From UBA4466 sp963925035 (GTDB lineage Bacteria > Bacteroidota > Bacteroidia > Flavobacteriales_D > Crocinitomicaceae): a stretch of DNA of 64,000 nt. Positions 41,119 through 48,952 of this stretch are shown piece after piece; position 1 is the first letter of the stretch, and every line of letters begins with the position of its first letter. The notes under the pieces are model-generated. The model did not search any database. It was not told the origin of the DNA and was given only the letters and a program-made list of their open reading frames with translations. Both the position numbers and the translations under genes were made by a program. The stretch lies in assembly GCA_963925035.1 (NCBI GenBank), contig CAWUSK010000021.1:117439-181438 (forward strand), written 5' to 3'.

Positions 41119-43935
41119 ATGATGTTCACGGATAAGATTGCCAACTACTTGTTTGAAAACGAGGTGGATTTTAGTCACTTAACGATTGTTATTCCTTCTG
41201 AACGTGCTAAGAAATACGTTTCAACTTCTATTTTTAACCGTTACCAAAAACCCATTTTTGCCCCACGAATGATTACGATGGATCAATGGGTGAAATCGTA
41301 TAGTCCGGAGACAATTATTGATAAAACGCGTGCATTAATTCAACTTTTTTCAATTCAATTAAAGGAAGCGAAAACTGAAGAAGACCGTTCATTCGACGAG
41401 TTTTTAAATTGGGGAACGATTTTACTTTCGGATTTCAATGAAATTGACCGCTACTTGTTAGATGCGAATGAAGTGTTTAAGAACCTCGCTGATATCAAAG
41501 AGATTGAGCAATGGAGTTTTAGCAATGAAGAACTTACTGAAAGTCAAAAACGTTTCATGGAGTTTTGGGATAGACTTCCAGGATATTACAAGGAATTGAA
41601 TGAGTTACTTAGTAAAAACGATACATGTTACGCCGGGAAGTCGTTTAAAACTTTGGCGAACAATATCGACTTACTTTTCAAAGAAGATAAAAATCACCAA
41701 TTTCTATTTGCTGGATTTAACGCTCTTTCAAAGGCTGAATTGACCATTATTCGTCAATTGGATCAAATGGGAATAGCAGTTGTATTCTTGGATGCGGATG
41801 ATTTCTATTTAAAAAACAACAATCACGAAGCAGGTAAATTCTTACGCGAGTTATCCGAAAAATTGGACGGTAAAAAGTTAAACTTTGTAGAGAATAAACT
41901 TGCTATGAAATCCATGAAGGTTGAAATGATAGAATGCGCACAAAACACTGGACAAGTGAAAGTCGCGGCAACGATTCTAGAAAATTCTACCAAAGAACAA
42001 TTGGATGATACGTTATTGTTACTTGCCGATGAATCTCTTATTGCTTCGATTTTAAAGAACTTACCAAAGAAAATTGGAAAGGCGAATATCACGTTGGGCT
42101 TACCGATTCGGAATACTGCAATGCGCACGTGGGTAGATTTAATCTTTTCCATACAAGAGAACAAAAAACGTTTCAAAACCAAATGGATTTACTTCAACGA
42201 TCTTCAGAATTTTTGGAATCACCCATTTCTACTGTCTGTTTTATCGAAGGAGGAAAAGGATCAATTAATTTTAGCCGAAGCAGAAGTTGTCAAATACAAC
42301 CGCATTTTTATCGATCCGGAAAAATTAGAAATTGGTGAAACTGCTATTCATCTCCTTAAATATGTTACCAGCGATTGGAATTCAGACTGGAAATTAGCCA
42401 TGTCGTATATTCGTAATTCAAATGAATTGATTTACAAGAATTTGGAATCAGAATTTGCATTTGAAAAAGCAGTAATAGAATGTTTTGACCGAGCGTTATT
42501 GGATTTCCAGAACTGTATTGAAGAGGGAATTCCAGAAATGAGTTTGAAATCGTTCAAGCATTTGTTTAATCAGCATTGGGGAACAAAAAGCATTGCGTAC
42601 CATGGAAATCCGACCAAAGGATTGCAAATAATGGGATTGTTGGAAACGAGAGCCTTGGATTTTAAACGCATCATTTGTGTGGGAATGAATGAAGGAAATC
42701 TTCCGCCAACCAATCCAATTCAAACGATGATTCCAATGGATTTACGGCGTTATTTGGGATTGCCAACACCTCGTGAAAAGCAAGGACTATTTGCTCACCA
42801 TTTTTACCGCCTTTTACATCATTGCGAAGAGTTATTTGTTACATATTGCACAGCAACCGAAGCGATCGGGAACAATGAGCCAAGTCGTTATTTGATGCAA
42901 ATGGAAATGGAGTTAGGTCGCCTGAATACAAATATCAAGATTGAGAAAAAGATTTATTCTTTAGATGCTAAACGCGAAGTTGAGGTCAAAGAAATTAATA
43001 AAACAGAGGAGATTAAATTGAGAATGGATGAGTTGTTTGCGCAATCGACGTCCGCTTCAATGCTTAAAAAGTATTTAGAATGCCCACTTGATTTTTATTT
43101 CCGTTACGTGATGGATTTTGGCGAACAAGAAAGTGTAGAAGAAGAAATTGAAAATAACACCTTCGGTTCGTTCATACACGAAACCTTGGAGCAGTTGTAC
43201 ACTCCTTTCACCCGTTTTGATAAAGAAGGAGTAAAGGTGGAGCCAGCACCTCGAAACATCACTTCCATCGACGTGGAACAGATGATAAAAGACTTTGAAG
43301 TGGTCATTCATCAGAAATTCATGGAACACTTCAATGGCGACAAAGATGCATTTATGAAAGGTAAAAATTTCCTGTCCTACCAAATGGCAATTGATTTAAC
43401 GCGTCGTTTCTTGAAATCTGAAGTTGAATTTTTAACGGAACAAACACAGCCTGTTTTTATCGAATCTTTGGAACGAAAATACACTGCTGAAATTGATGTA
43501 GAAGTATTTGGTGAAACAAAAAAAATAAGATTGGTTGGTTACATTGATCGTGTGGATTCTATCGGAGAAAAAATTCGAATCATTGATTATAAATCAGGAA
43601 AAGTTGCCGACGCCGATGTAAAGTTCAAATCTCGTGACAACGACATTGACTCTACGATTGGCTCATTAAAGTCTCGAAAGCATGTCTTGCAATTATTGAA
43701 TTACGTTTATTTATACCATTTTAATCATCATGTTCTTGCGGAATCAAGTATTATTTCTTTTGTTTCCGGACAAAACAAACCTTTCACTTTGGAAACAACT
43801 GGATTTTCGTTGACGGAAATGGTTGCAAATTTCCCTCAATACATTGGTAAAATTTTAGAAGAAGTGTACGACGACGAAATCTCATTCTCACACGATTTCT
43901 CTAAAATGTACAGCTATTGCCAGTATTGTGTTTAA
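41119..43935 (+). CDS. AddB/RexB-like PD-(D/E)XK nuclease
   Basis: 938 residues. The N-terminal part resembles an inactive helicase: it begins LTIVIPSERAKKYVSTSIF, with no Walker A, as in RexB-type proteins. Helicase-like landmarks persist, such as GLLETRALDFKRIICVGMNEGNLPP (near residue 510). The C-terminal nuclease has the His in TFGSFIHETLEQLY, the Asp in GYIDRVD and the D-Y-K of IIDYKSGK. An iron-sulfur cluster is suggested by Cys in YLECPLDFYF and by YCQYCV, but the protein stops immediately after the latter and the usual fourth Cys is not seen. With AddA it would process DNA ends for recombination; addA is not in the window. Confidence 0.82.
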   Translation: MMFTDKIANYLFENEVDFSHLTIVIPSERAKKYVSTSIFNRYQKPIFAPRMITMDQWVKSYSPETIIDKTRALIQLFSIQLKEAKTEEDRSFDEFLNWGTILLSDFNEIDRYLLDANEVFKNLADIKEIEQWSFSNEELTESQKRFMEFWDRLPGYYKELNELLSKNDTCYAGKSFKTLANNIDLLFKEDKNHQFLFAGFNALSKAELTIIRQLDQMGIAVVFLDADDFYLKNNNHEAGKFLRELSEKLDGKKLNFVENKLAMKSMKVEMIECAQNTGQVKVAATILENSTKEQLDDTLLLLADESLIASILKNLPKKIGKANITLGLPIRNTAMRTWVDLIFSIQENKKRFKTKWIYFNDLQNFWNHPFLLSVLSKEEKDQLILAEAEVVKYNRIFIDPEKLEIGETAIHLLKYVTSDWNSDWKLAMSYIRNSNELIYKNLESEFAFEKAVIECFDRALLDFQNCIEEGIPEMSLKSFKHLFNQHWGTKSIAYHGNPTKGLQIMGLLETRALDFKRIICVGMNEGNLPPTNPIQTMIPMDLRRYLGLPTPREKQGLFAHHFYRLLHHCEELFVTYCTATEAIGNNEPSRYLMQMEMELGRLNTNIKIEKKIYSLDAKREVEVKEINKTEEIKLRMDELFAQSTSASMLKKYLECPLDFYFRYVMDFGEQESVEEEIENNTFGSFIHETLEQLYTPFTRFDKEGVKVEPAPRNITSIDVEQMIKDFEVVIHQKFMEHFNGDKDAFMKGKNFLSYQMAIDLTRRFLKSEVEFLTEQTQPVFIESLERKYTAEIDVEVFGETKKIRLVGYIDRVDSIGEKIRIIDYKSGKVADADVKFKSRDNDIDSTIGSLKSRKHVLQLLNYVYLYHFNHHVLAESSIISFVSGQNKPFTLETTGFSLTEMVANFPQYIGKILEEVYDDEISFSHDFSKMYSYCQYCV

Positions 43936-43961
43936 GGTTAAATGAAAACCGAATAACCTTA
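43933..43961 (+). terminator. Possible terminator after the AddB-like gene
   Basis: TAAGGTTA (43933-43940) and TAACCTTA (43954-43961) form an 8-bp stem that overlaps the stop codon. The T run after it is poor (ATTTGG), so it may be a weak terminator. Confidence 0.35.
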
Positions 43962-44036
43962 ATTTGGATAGTGGATTGAATTCGCTGATTAATTAGAATC
44001 TAGCGAAAGTGTTGTTTTCTGCTTTTCGCCTAAAAT

Positions 44037-44156
44037 ATGCCTGCGATGGTGCTTCTTACTTCTGAAGGAATGTGGAGCTCAAGATGCTGTAAACTAACAT
44101 ATTTAGGTGCTGAAATAAATCCACTAGATGAAGTTACAGATGTTGATTTCGAATAG
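44037..44156 (+). pseudogene. 39-codon open frame, possible gene remnant
   Basis: The 300 bp between the nuclease and the hydrolase contain one short frame with protein-like composition: MPAMVLLTSEGMWSSRCC followed by KLTYLGAEINPLDEV and TDVDFE. No promoter box or partner was found, and I do not recognise it. It reads like the C-terminus of a larger protein. It lies next to the mnmH remnant region, which supports decay, but a random frame cannot be excluded. Confidence 0.25.
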
Positions 44157-44236
44157 GTGAGTGATAAAAATTAAAAGTTTAATTTGAAATTCATAAAGGG
44201 CATTCTTTTATGTGTACTTTTTGTGTACTATTGTAT

Positions 44237-45010
44237 ATGTTATATTATAAAAAAGTACTCCATCCAAATAGCCAAGAATGGTGTGTTTTTATTCATGGTG
44301 CAGGTGGCAGTTCAAGTATTTGGTATAAGCAAATTAAAGCTTACTCAGAGAACTTTAATCTATTGCTAATTGATTTAAGAGGACACGGAAAATCAAAAAA
44401 TTTAAAAACATCCAAAAATTATTCGTTTGAAATGATTGCACAAGATGTAATTGAGGTTATAGAATTTAATAAAATAGCTTCAGCACATTTTATCGGTGTT
44501 TCCTTAGGGACAATTATAATTTATCAAATTTTTGCCATAAAACCAAGTATTGTTAAGTCAATGATTTTCTCTGGAGCAATTACACGCTTAAATATTAAAT
44601 CGAGGTTGCTTTTACGAATAGGTAGATTTCTTAATCCTTTACTGCCTTACATGACTTTATATGCTTTACTAGCAAAAATTATCATGCCTAAAAAGAACCA
44701 TAAGACATCTCGTACCTTGTTTGTCAATGAGGCAAAAAAACTTATGACAAAGGAATTTAATCGTTGGTTTAAATTAACTGCACGTTTGACAACTTATCTT
44801 AATCGTGTAGAACATGAAAATAATAACAAACCAACAATTTACATAATGGGTAGTGAGGATCACATGTTTCTCGGGTCTGTAAAAGCTATCGTGGATTTAA
44901 ATCCAAGTATTGAATTAAATGTCGTTCCAAATTGCGGACACGTCGTAAACATTGATCAAGCCGAGGTATTTAATGCTATATCCATTCAGTTTATAAGAAA
45001 AACAGCATAA
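44237..45010 (+). CDS. Alpha/beta hydrolase
   Basis: 257 residues from the ATG at 44237 (MLYYKKVLHPNSQEW), which is where the alpha/beta fold starts; nine further codons are open upstream. The oxyanion HG motif is IHGAGGSSSIW, the nucleophile elbow GVSLGT (Ser near residue 93), the acid Asp in MGSEDHMFL and the catalytic His in PNCGHVVNID, giving a full Ser-Asp-His triad. No signal peptide. The substrate is unknown. It is more AT-rich, and uses more AAA/ATT codons, than flanking genes, and it lies between two remnant-like stretches, so it may have been acquired recently or left over from a larger cluster. Confidence 0.85.
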   Translation: MLYYKKVLHPNSQEWCVFIHGAGGSSSIWYKQIKAYSENFNLLLIDLRGHGKSKNLKTSKNYSFEMIAQDVIEVIEFNKIASAHFIGVSLGTIIIYQIFAIKPSIVKSMIFSGAITRLNIKSRLLLRIGRFLNPLLPYMTLYALLAKIIMPKKNHKTSRTLFVNEAKKLMTKEFNRWFKLTARLTTYLNRVEHENNNKPTIYIMGSEDHMFLGSVKAIVDLNPSIELNVVPNCGHVVNIDQAEVFNAISIQFIRKTA

Positions 45011-45063
45011 TTTTAAGTGAAAACGGGAAGCATTGCTGTCTCCTGGGATTTATCACATACTTC

Positions 45064-45267
45064 TTCATAATTGATTTTCGTAGCGAAATTGAATTCGATA
45101 AAGGGCATATTCCTGGTGCTGTAAACATTCCTATTTTAAGCACAGAAGAACGAAAAATTGTTGGAATTACCTTGAAACAAGCAGGGCGGAAACGCTCTAT
45201 TTTAAAAGGATTAGAGTTAACTGGCCAGCATTTAAGCAAGTGCTTAAAACAGTCAGAAAAATTATAA
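45064..45267 (+). pseudogene. mnmH: Decayed N-terminal fragment of tRNA 2-selenouridine synthase (MnmH/SelU)
   Basis: The frame ends in TAA at 45265 and reads IIDFRSEIEFDKGHIPGA, then VNIPILSTEERKIVGITLKQ, then AGRKRSILKGLELTG and about twelve more residues. This matches the rhodanese domain of MnmH (D-x-R-S-x-E-F-x-x-GHIPGA-x-N-x-P ... EER-x-x-VG-x-x-x-KQ). Everything after the first third is missing: no Cys-W-R-G active-site loop and no P-loop domain. There is also no ATG and no intact N-terminal strand, so it cannot be functional. MnmH puts selenium or geranyl groups into tRNA wobble thiouridine. The frame upstream (from about 45016) stays open but is not family-like. Confidence 0.75.
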
Positions 45268-45385
45268 GAAAACAAATAAAATATAGTCGTTCATTGTTGG
45301 CGAGGAGGAATAGCAACGGATTAAAATGGCGTGATGTTTAATTGTTGTGTTTTCCATCTTTTTAAGTTTTAAAAAGGATAAAAAA

Positions 45386-45442
45386 ACCTGAAAAGAGCTC
45401 GGTTAGAATGGTAGAAACTCTAGAGTGAAACTCTTTTCAGGT
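45386..45442. repeat. 12-bp perfect inverted repeat with a 33-base loop
   Basis: ACCTGAAAAGAG (45386-45397) and CTCTTTTCAGGT (45431-45442) are perfect inverted copies. On the minus strand the hairpin is followed by a T7 run, so it looks like a terminator, yet no minus-strand gene ends here. The loop itself contains the palindrome CTCTAGAG. No coding frame crosses it. Confidence 0.6.
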
Positions 45443-45689
45443 ATACCTGCAAGGATATAAAAACAAAAATACCAACGAAACCAGATTGTCAATATTTAAT
45501 AACAAGACGTATACTTAATTGAAATGGTTGGGTGTGAAGGAGGAAATAATTGAAAATTAACAATGAAAAATTGAAAACCATCGTCCTGAATGAGATAATT
45601 AGCATATAATTATAATTCGAAGTTTGAATTGAAAATGCGCCTAGCATTAGCATTAGAAAAAACGGAAACGAATTCAAAGTTGTTAAAAA

Positions 45690-45885
45690 TGGAAGAAGTT
45701 TGGAGCGGAGCGGAAACCCCGCAGCAGGGACATCACTGTCACTTTCAGCTTTCAAGAGTAAGAAGAAGAATTTCATCCGAAGCCCAAGGGTTATTGCAGA
45801 GACAGCAACTGCGCAATACTGCGCTAGACTTTTTTTGTTTCTTTTTTTTGGCAATGACCGCGCAGCTCCGCCGCAGGTTTAAAAA
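45690..45885. repeat. GC-rich non-coding island, possible interspersed element
   Basis: The AT-rich intergenic stretch 45270-45960 is interrupted by about 195 bp with clearly higher GC. Its left part holds GAGCGGAGCGGAAACCCC (45703-45720) and its right part GCGCAGCTCCGCCGCAGG (45860-45877); GCGGAGC and GCTCCGC form an inverted pair near the two ends. A direct repeat ACTGCGC occurs twice in the middle. Reading frames cross it on both strands, but none has family features and the peptides are of low complexity. I see no transposase or promoter. Best read as a non-coding element or remnant. Confidence 0.45.
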
Positions 45886-45907
45886 GAAAGAGGTGCATTA
45901 TTATGAA

Positions 45908-45939
45908 ATAAAAAAAGCCGCACAATTAATGCACGGCTT
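45908..45939 (-). terminator. Terminator of the 45.96-46.32 kb gene
   Basis: On the minus strand AAGCCGTGCA pairs with TGTGCGGCTT (ten pairs including two G-U), and a T7 run follows. It begins about 24 bp after the stop codon. Confidence 0.75.
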
Positions 45940-45962
45940 CAGTATTTACTTTGCTCTTATTC

Positions 45963-46322
45963 TTAGTAAAGCTCTAATTTCAGTGCAGTTCTGTAATCTT
46001 TAATTTCCTCGCGGTTGATTTTGTGATCTGCGTTCATTAAAAGCTTCAACAAATACAATAAGTTTTCGTTTGCTTCAATTTCAATTGGGTATTCTTGCTC
46101 TTCTTCGTCTTCTTCGTATTGTGCTTGAACGTCAAAACCTTTCTTTTCAAGTAAATACTCGTACGTTAAACGCAATACTTTTGTCACCAAAGGATCTTGT
46201 TCTTGTAAAGCGAAAGTTCTCAACTCTTTTAAATCTTCAATAAGATTTTTAGCTTTAACTCCGTCTTTTTCGACGTTTTTAATAATCACTTCTAATTTAG
46301 TATTTGCTGCTGCAAGTTTCAT
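45963..46322 (-). CDS. Conserved acidic helical protein of unknown function
   Basis: 119 residues from the ATG at 46322 (MKLAAANTKLEVIIKN). A TTG at 46379 would extend the frame, but that codon lies inside the promoter's -7 box, so it cannot be the start. The protein is all-helical, with KNLIEDLKELRTFALQEQ and VLRLTYEYLLEKKGFDV, a very acidic linker (YEEDEEEQEYP, near residue 75) and a C-terminal helix pair. There is no signal or membrane segment and no enzymatic motif, and I do not recognise a family. It is monocistronic with its own promoter and terminator, which argues for a real, expressed gene. It might bind another protein or RNA; that is a guess. Confidence 0.8.
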   Translation of the reverse strand: MKLAAANTKLEVIIKNVEKDGVKAKNLIEDLKELRTFALQEQDPLVTKVLRLTYEYLLEKKGFDVQAQYEEDEEEQEYPIEIEANENLLYLLKLLMNADHKINREEIKDYRTALKLELY

Positions 46323-46376
46323 AAGTAACTTAATATTTTCAATTGATTGGGTAACCAATTTATCCACCCGTGATTG

Positions 46377-46384
46377 CAAATGTA
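46377..46384 (-). promoter_or_regulatory. -7 box for the acidic helical protein gene
   Basis: The minus strand reads TACATTTG, an exact TAnnTTTG match, 54 nt upstream of the ATG at 46322. It overlaps the alternative TTG codon at 46379 and so decides the start. Confidence 0.55.
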
Positions 46385-46518
46385 ATCAACTTCAATTAAT
46401 ATAGTACGCATATCATTGAGAAAAATGTGATAATCGAAATAATTTGAAAGAAAAAAGAATCAAACACAATAAAAATGAATAAGTTCGACGCAACTCTTTC
46501 AAAAGCAAAAGGAAAGGT

Positions 46519-46526
46519 TAAATTTG
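46519..46526 (+). promoter_or_regulatory. -7 box for the LysE-family gene
   Basis: TAAATTTG, an exact TAnnTTTG match, ends 16 nt before the ATG at 46543. Confidence 0.5.
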
Positions 46527-46542
46527 TAGAAAGCACTCAATA

Positions 46543-47196
46543 ATGGAGATGAATTTAATTGCGAAAGGAATTGTTACGGGATTTGTGCTAAGCATCATGA
46601 TTGGACCCGTTTTCTTCGTGCTATTGGAAACTAGCATTCGGAAAGGAATTCGCGCAGCAATTGCATTTGATTTAGGTGTAATTCTTAACGATATTGTTTA
46701 CATTGGTATCGCCTTCTTTTTTTACAATCAAGTTGAAAGTCTTTCGAGTGGTCACGACAACTCTATGCTTCGTTTAATCGGGGGTGTTTTATTCATCGGA
46801 TATGGGGTTTATAATTTCTTTAAAAGTGTTAAAGAATTTGACTTGGAGGATGATAAAATAGACATTAAAAATTCGAGAGGTTATTTATTGTTAGGGCTAA
46901 AAGGTTTTCTTCTCAACTTAGCGAATCCGCTGGTTATTTTTTATTGGTTCAGTGTTATGACTTTAGGGGCAAAAGATGCTGCTGAAGGTGGTTCAATTAA
47001 TTCTATGCTTGTTTTTATTGCCGCAATTTTAGTCACATTTTTCTCAATAGACTTACTTAAAATATTTGGGGCAAAAAGCCTTCGTCCTTTGGTGACGCAT
47101 AAGCTACTATCAGGTCTAAATCGCCTTATAGGTATTGTGTTTTTTGGTTTTGGAGCTGTGTTAATCGCCCAAGGAGTGATTGGATTAGTGAAGTAA
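46543..47196 (+). CDS. LysE-family amino-acid/metabolite exporter
   Basis: 217 residues with six hydrophobic segments. The N-terminal GIVTGFVLSIMIGPVFFVLLETSIRKG matches the LysE/RhtB signature (G-x-x-x-S-x-x-P-G-P), and LLLGLKGFLLNLANPLVIFYW is the second conserved helix with its N-P pair. Family members export lysine, threonine, homoserine lactones or similar compounds; the substrate cannot be told. There is a promoter box directly upstream. A 22-codon frame overlapping the ATG was rejected because the promoter lies inside it. The MORN-repeat gene starts 37 bp later. Confidence 0.85.
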   Translation: MEMNLIAKGIVTGFVLSIMIGPVFFVLLETSIRKGIRAAIAFDLGVILNDIVYIGIAFFFYNQVESLSSGHDNSMLRLIGGVLFIGYGVYNFFKSVKEFDLEDDKIDIKNSRGYLLLGLKGFLLNLANPLVIFYWFSVMTLGAKDAAEGGSINSMLVFIAAILVTFFSIDLLKIFGAKSLRPLVTHKLLSGLNRLIGIVFFGFGAVLIAQGVIGLVK

Positions 47197-47233
47197 CCAT
47201 TTTACCGTTTTACGTTATAGATAAAATTTAATT

Positions 47234-48949
47234 ATGATGAGAATTGTATTGCTTTTAGCGTTCATCTTTTTTGGAGTTGGAGCATTTGGACAAAAAATAG
47301 AAAAAGAGAGCCTTTCAAAAAATCATCAAACATATTGGGATTTCAATCATGTGCAAGTTCAGTCTTCAGGAAAGTACTTTGTTGATGGCATGGGTGAAAC
47401 CACGAATGAGCATGGAAAATGGAAATACTTTGATCGCCTTGGTGAATTGCAAGAAGTGAGAAATTATTACAAGGGAATGTTGCATGGAGAAGTTGTTCGC
47501 TTTTACCCAAATGGAAAAAAAGAGCAAATTGGGTTTTTTAAATGGGGAAGACAAGACAGCACGTATATCGAATGGTACGAAACAGGAGACGTTAGAGTTC
47601 AAGGGTATTACAAAGAGGATGTTCCGATCAATGAGTGGAAGTACTATTACCGCGATGGAAGATTAAAATCTGTTGAAGAACCGAAAGGGGAAGACAATTA
47701 TTTGTGGGAGTTTTACTTGCCGGATTCGTTGTACACGCAAACTGTTTTAAAAGGCGAAGGTGAAATGACGACGTTCTACACAACAGGAAAAGTAAAGGAA
47801 TGGTACAACTATAAAAATGGCCTTAAAAATGGTCTGTTTGAGGAGCTGAGTATTTATGGTTATTTAACCTTGAAGGGGGAATTTAAAGACGGTGAAAAAG
47901 ATGGGACATGGGAATATTTTTATTACACAGGTCAGCCAGAAAAAGTAACGAATTATTCAAATGGCCAGTTGAATGGCGGGTACAAATATTTTTACGACAA
48001 CGGTCAACTAAACGTCGACGGAAACTACACGAAAGGTAAGAAAGATGGAAGTTGGGTTTGGTATACAAAGACCAGCACTAGAGATCAATCAGGAACGTTT
48101 AAAAACGATCTGCAGGACGGCGAGTGGACCTATTGGTTTCCAACTGGAGAACTTTCCTACTCTGCGAAATATAAGGAAGGATTAAAATCTGGGATGTGGT
48201 CGTATTTGTATAAAAACGGAAAGAAATTCAAAGAAGGAACTTTTGACAAGGATTTAAAAAATGGAGCTTGGAAAACGTGGTACGAAGATGGTACTTTATT
48301 AATGGAAGGAACATATTTGAACGGAAAGGAAGAGGGAAAATGGAACAATCACTGGGAAAGTGGTGATTTAAAAAATAGTGCAACGTTCAAACTAGGTAAG
48401 TTAGAAGGCGAATGGTTGTCGTTTTATCCGAACGGAAAACAAAAATTGATTGGTAAGTATTCCGACAACATGAAGGTTGGTGAATGGGCTGAATATTTTG
48501 ACAACGGAAAAGTAAAGAATGTCAACAATTACAAATTGTTCAAGAAGAAAACCAAAATGGATTACGGTTTAATGAAAGATCATGTTGTAATGGAAAGTCA
48601 GTTGCATGGACTATCTACTTCATACTCTTCTAAAGACTTCCGATTGACAGAAGAAGGGAATTACAAAGAAGGAGTGAAAGATGGGGAATGGATTGCATAC
48701 CATCCAGGCGGAAAATTGGCTGCCGTTTCATCGAATTATAAATCAGGAAAACTAGATGGAACAATGAAGCAATTCGATCGTCGAGGAAACCTAATGTCCC
48801 AAGTTGATTATAAAGACGGATTGAAACATGGAAGTTTTATTGTCTACGATAAACGAGGGAAAGTAATGAGCGAGAAAAAATTTGCCAACGGAATGCAAAT
48901 TATTGAAGGACAAGCTGGCGGACAAGGTTCGTTTAAACCTGGTAAGTAA
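47234..48949 (+). CDS. Exported MORN_2-repeat protein (YwqK-like)
   Basis: 571 residues. A signal peptide (MMRIVLLLAFIFFGVGAFGQ) precedes at least fifteen MORN_2-type repeats of about 20-24 residues, each with the pattern G-x-W-x-x-Y/F-x-x-x-G-x-L/K followed by G-x-Y/F-x-x-G (for example KYFDRLGELQEVRNYYKG, WIAYHPGGKLAAVSSNYKSG). The repeats fill the whole mature protein from about residue 55. Such repeats form elongated beta sheets that bind surfaces or proteins. The family name YwqK-antitoxin is positional and does not imply a toxin here. It ends 3 bp before the epimerase gene, so co-transcription is likely. Confidence 0.85.
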   Translation: MMRIVLLLAFIFFGVGAFGQKIEKESLSKNHQTYWDFNHVQVQSSGKYFVDGMGETTNEHGKWKYFDRLGELQEVRNYYKGMLHGEVVRFYPNGKKEQIGFFKWGRQDSTYIEWYETGDVRVQGYYKEDVPINEWKYYYRDGRLKSVEEPKGEDNYLWEFYLPDSLYTQTVLKGEGEMTTFYTTGKVKEWYNYKNGLKNGLFEELSIYGYLTLKGEFKDGEKDGTWEYFYYTGQPEKVTNYSNGQLNGGYKYFYDNGQLNVDGNYTKGKKDGSWVWYTKTSTRDQSGTFKNDLQDGEWTYWFPTGELSYSAKYKEGLKSGMWSYLYKNGKKFKEGTFDKDLKNGAWKTWYEDGTLLMEGTYLNGKEEGKWNNHWESGDLKNSATFKLGKLEGEWLSFYPNGKQKLIGKYSDNMKVGEWAEYFDNGKVKNVNNYKLFKKKTKMDYGLMKDHVVMESQLHGLSTSYSSKDFRLTEEGNYKEGVKDGEWIAYHPGGKLAAVSSNYKSGKLDGTMKQFDRRGNLMSQVDYKDGLKHGSFIVYDKRGKVMSEKKFANGMQIIEGQAGGQGSFKPGK

Positions 48950-48952
48950 GAT

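Noticed and set aside
45398..45430. Possible tRNA-like fragment in the hairpin loop (GAGCTCGGTTAGAATGGTAG)
   Set aside because: It recalls a D arm, but no anticodon or T arm can be folded around it.
45489..46003. Overlapping frames on both strands across the GC-rich island
   Set aside because: They mirror each other, have no domain and look like read-through of a non-coding element.
46475..46543. 22-codon frame whose stop overlaps the LysE-family ATG (TAATG)
   Set aside because: An exact promoter box lies inside it, so it would not be transcribed.
47234..48949. Toxin-antitoxin reading of the MORN (YwqK) protein
   Set aside because: The family label is historical; no partner toxin gene is adjacent, and the protein has a signal peptide.
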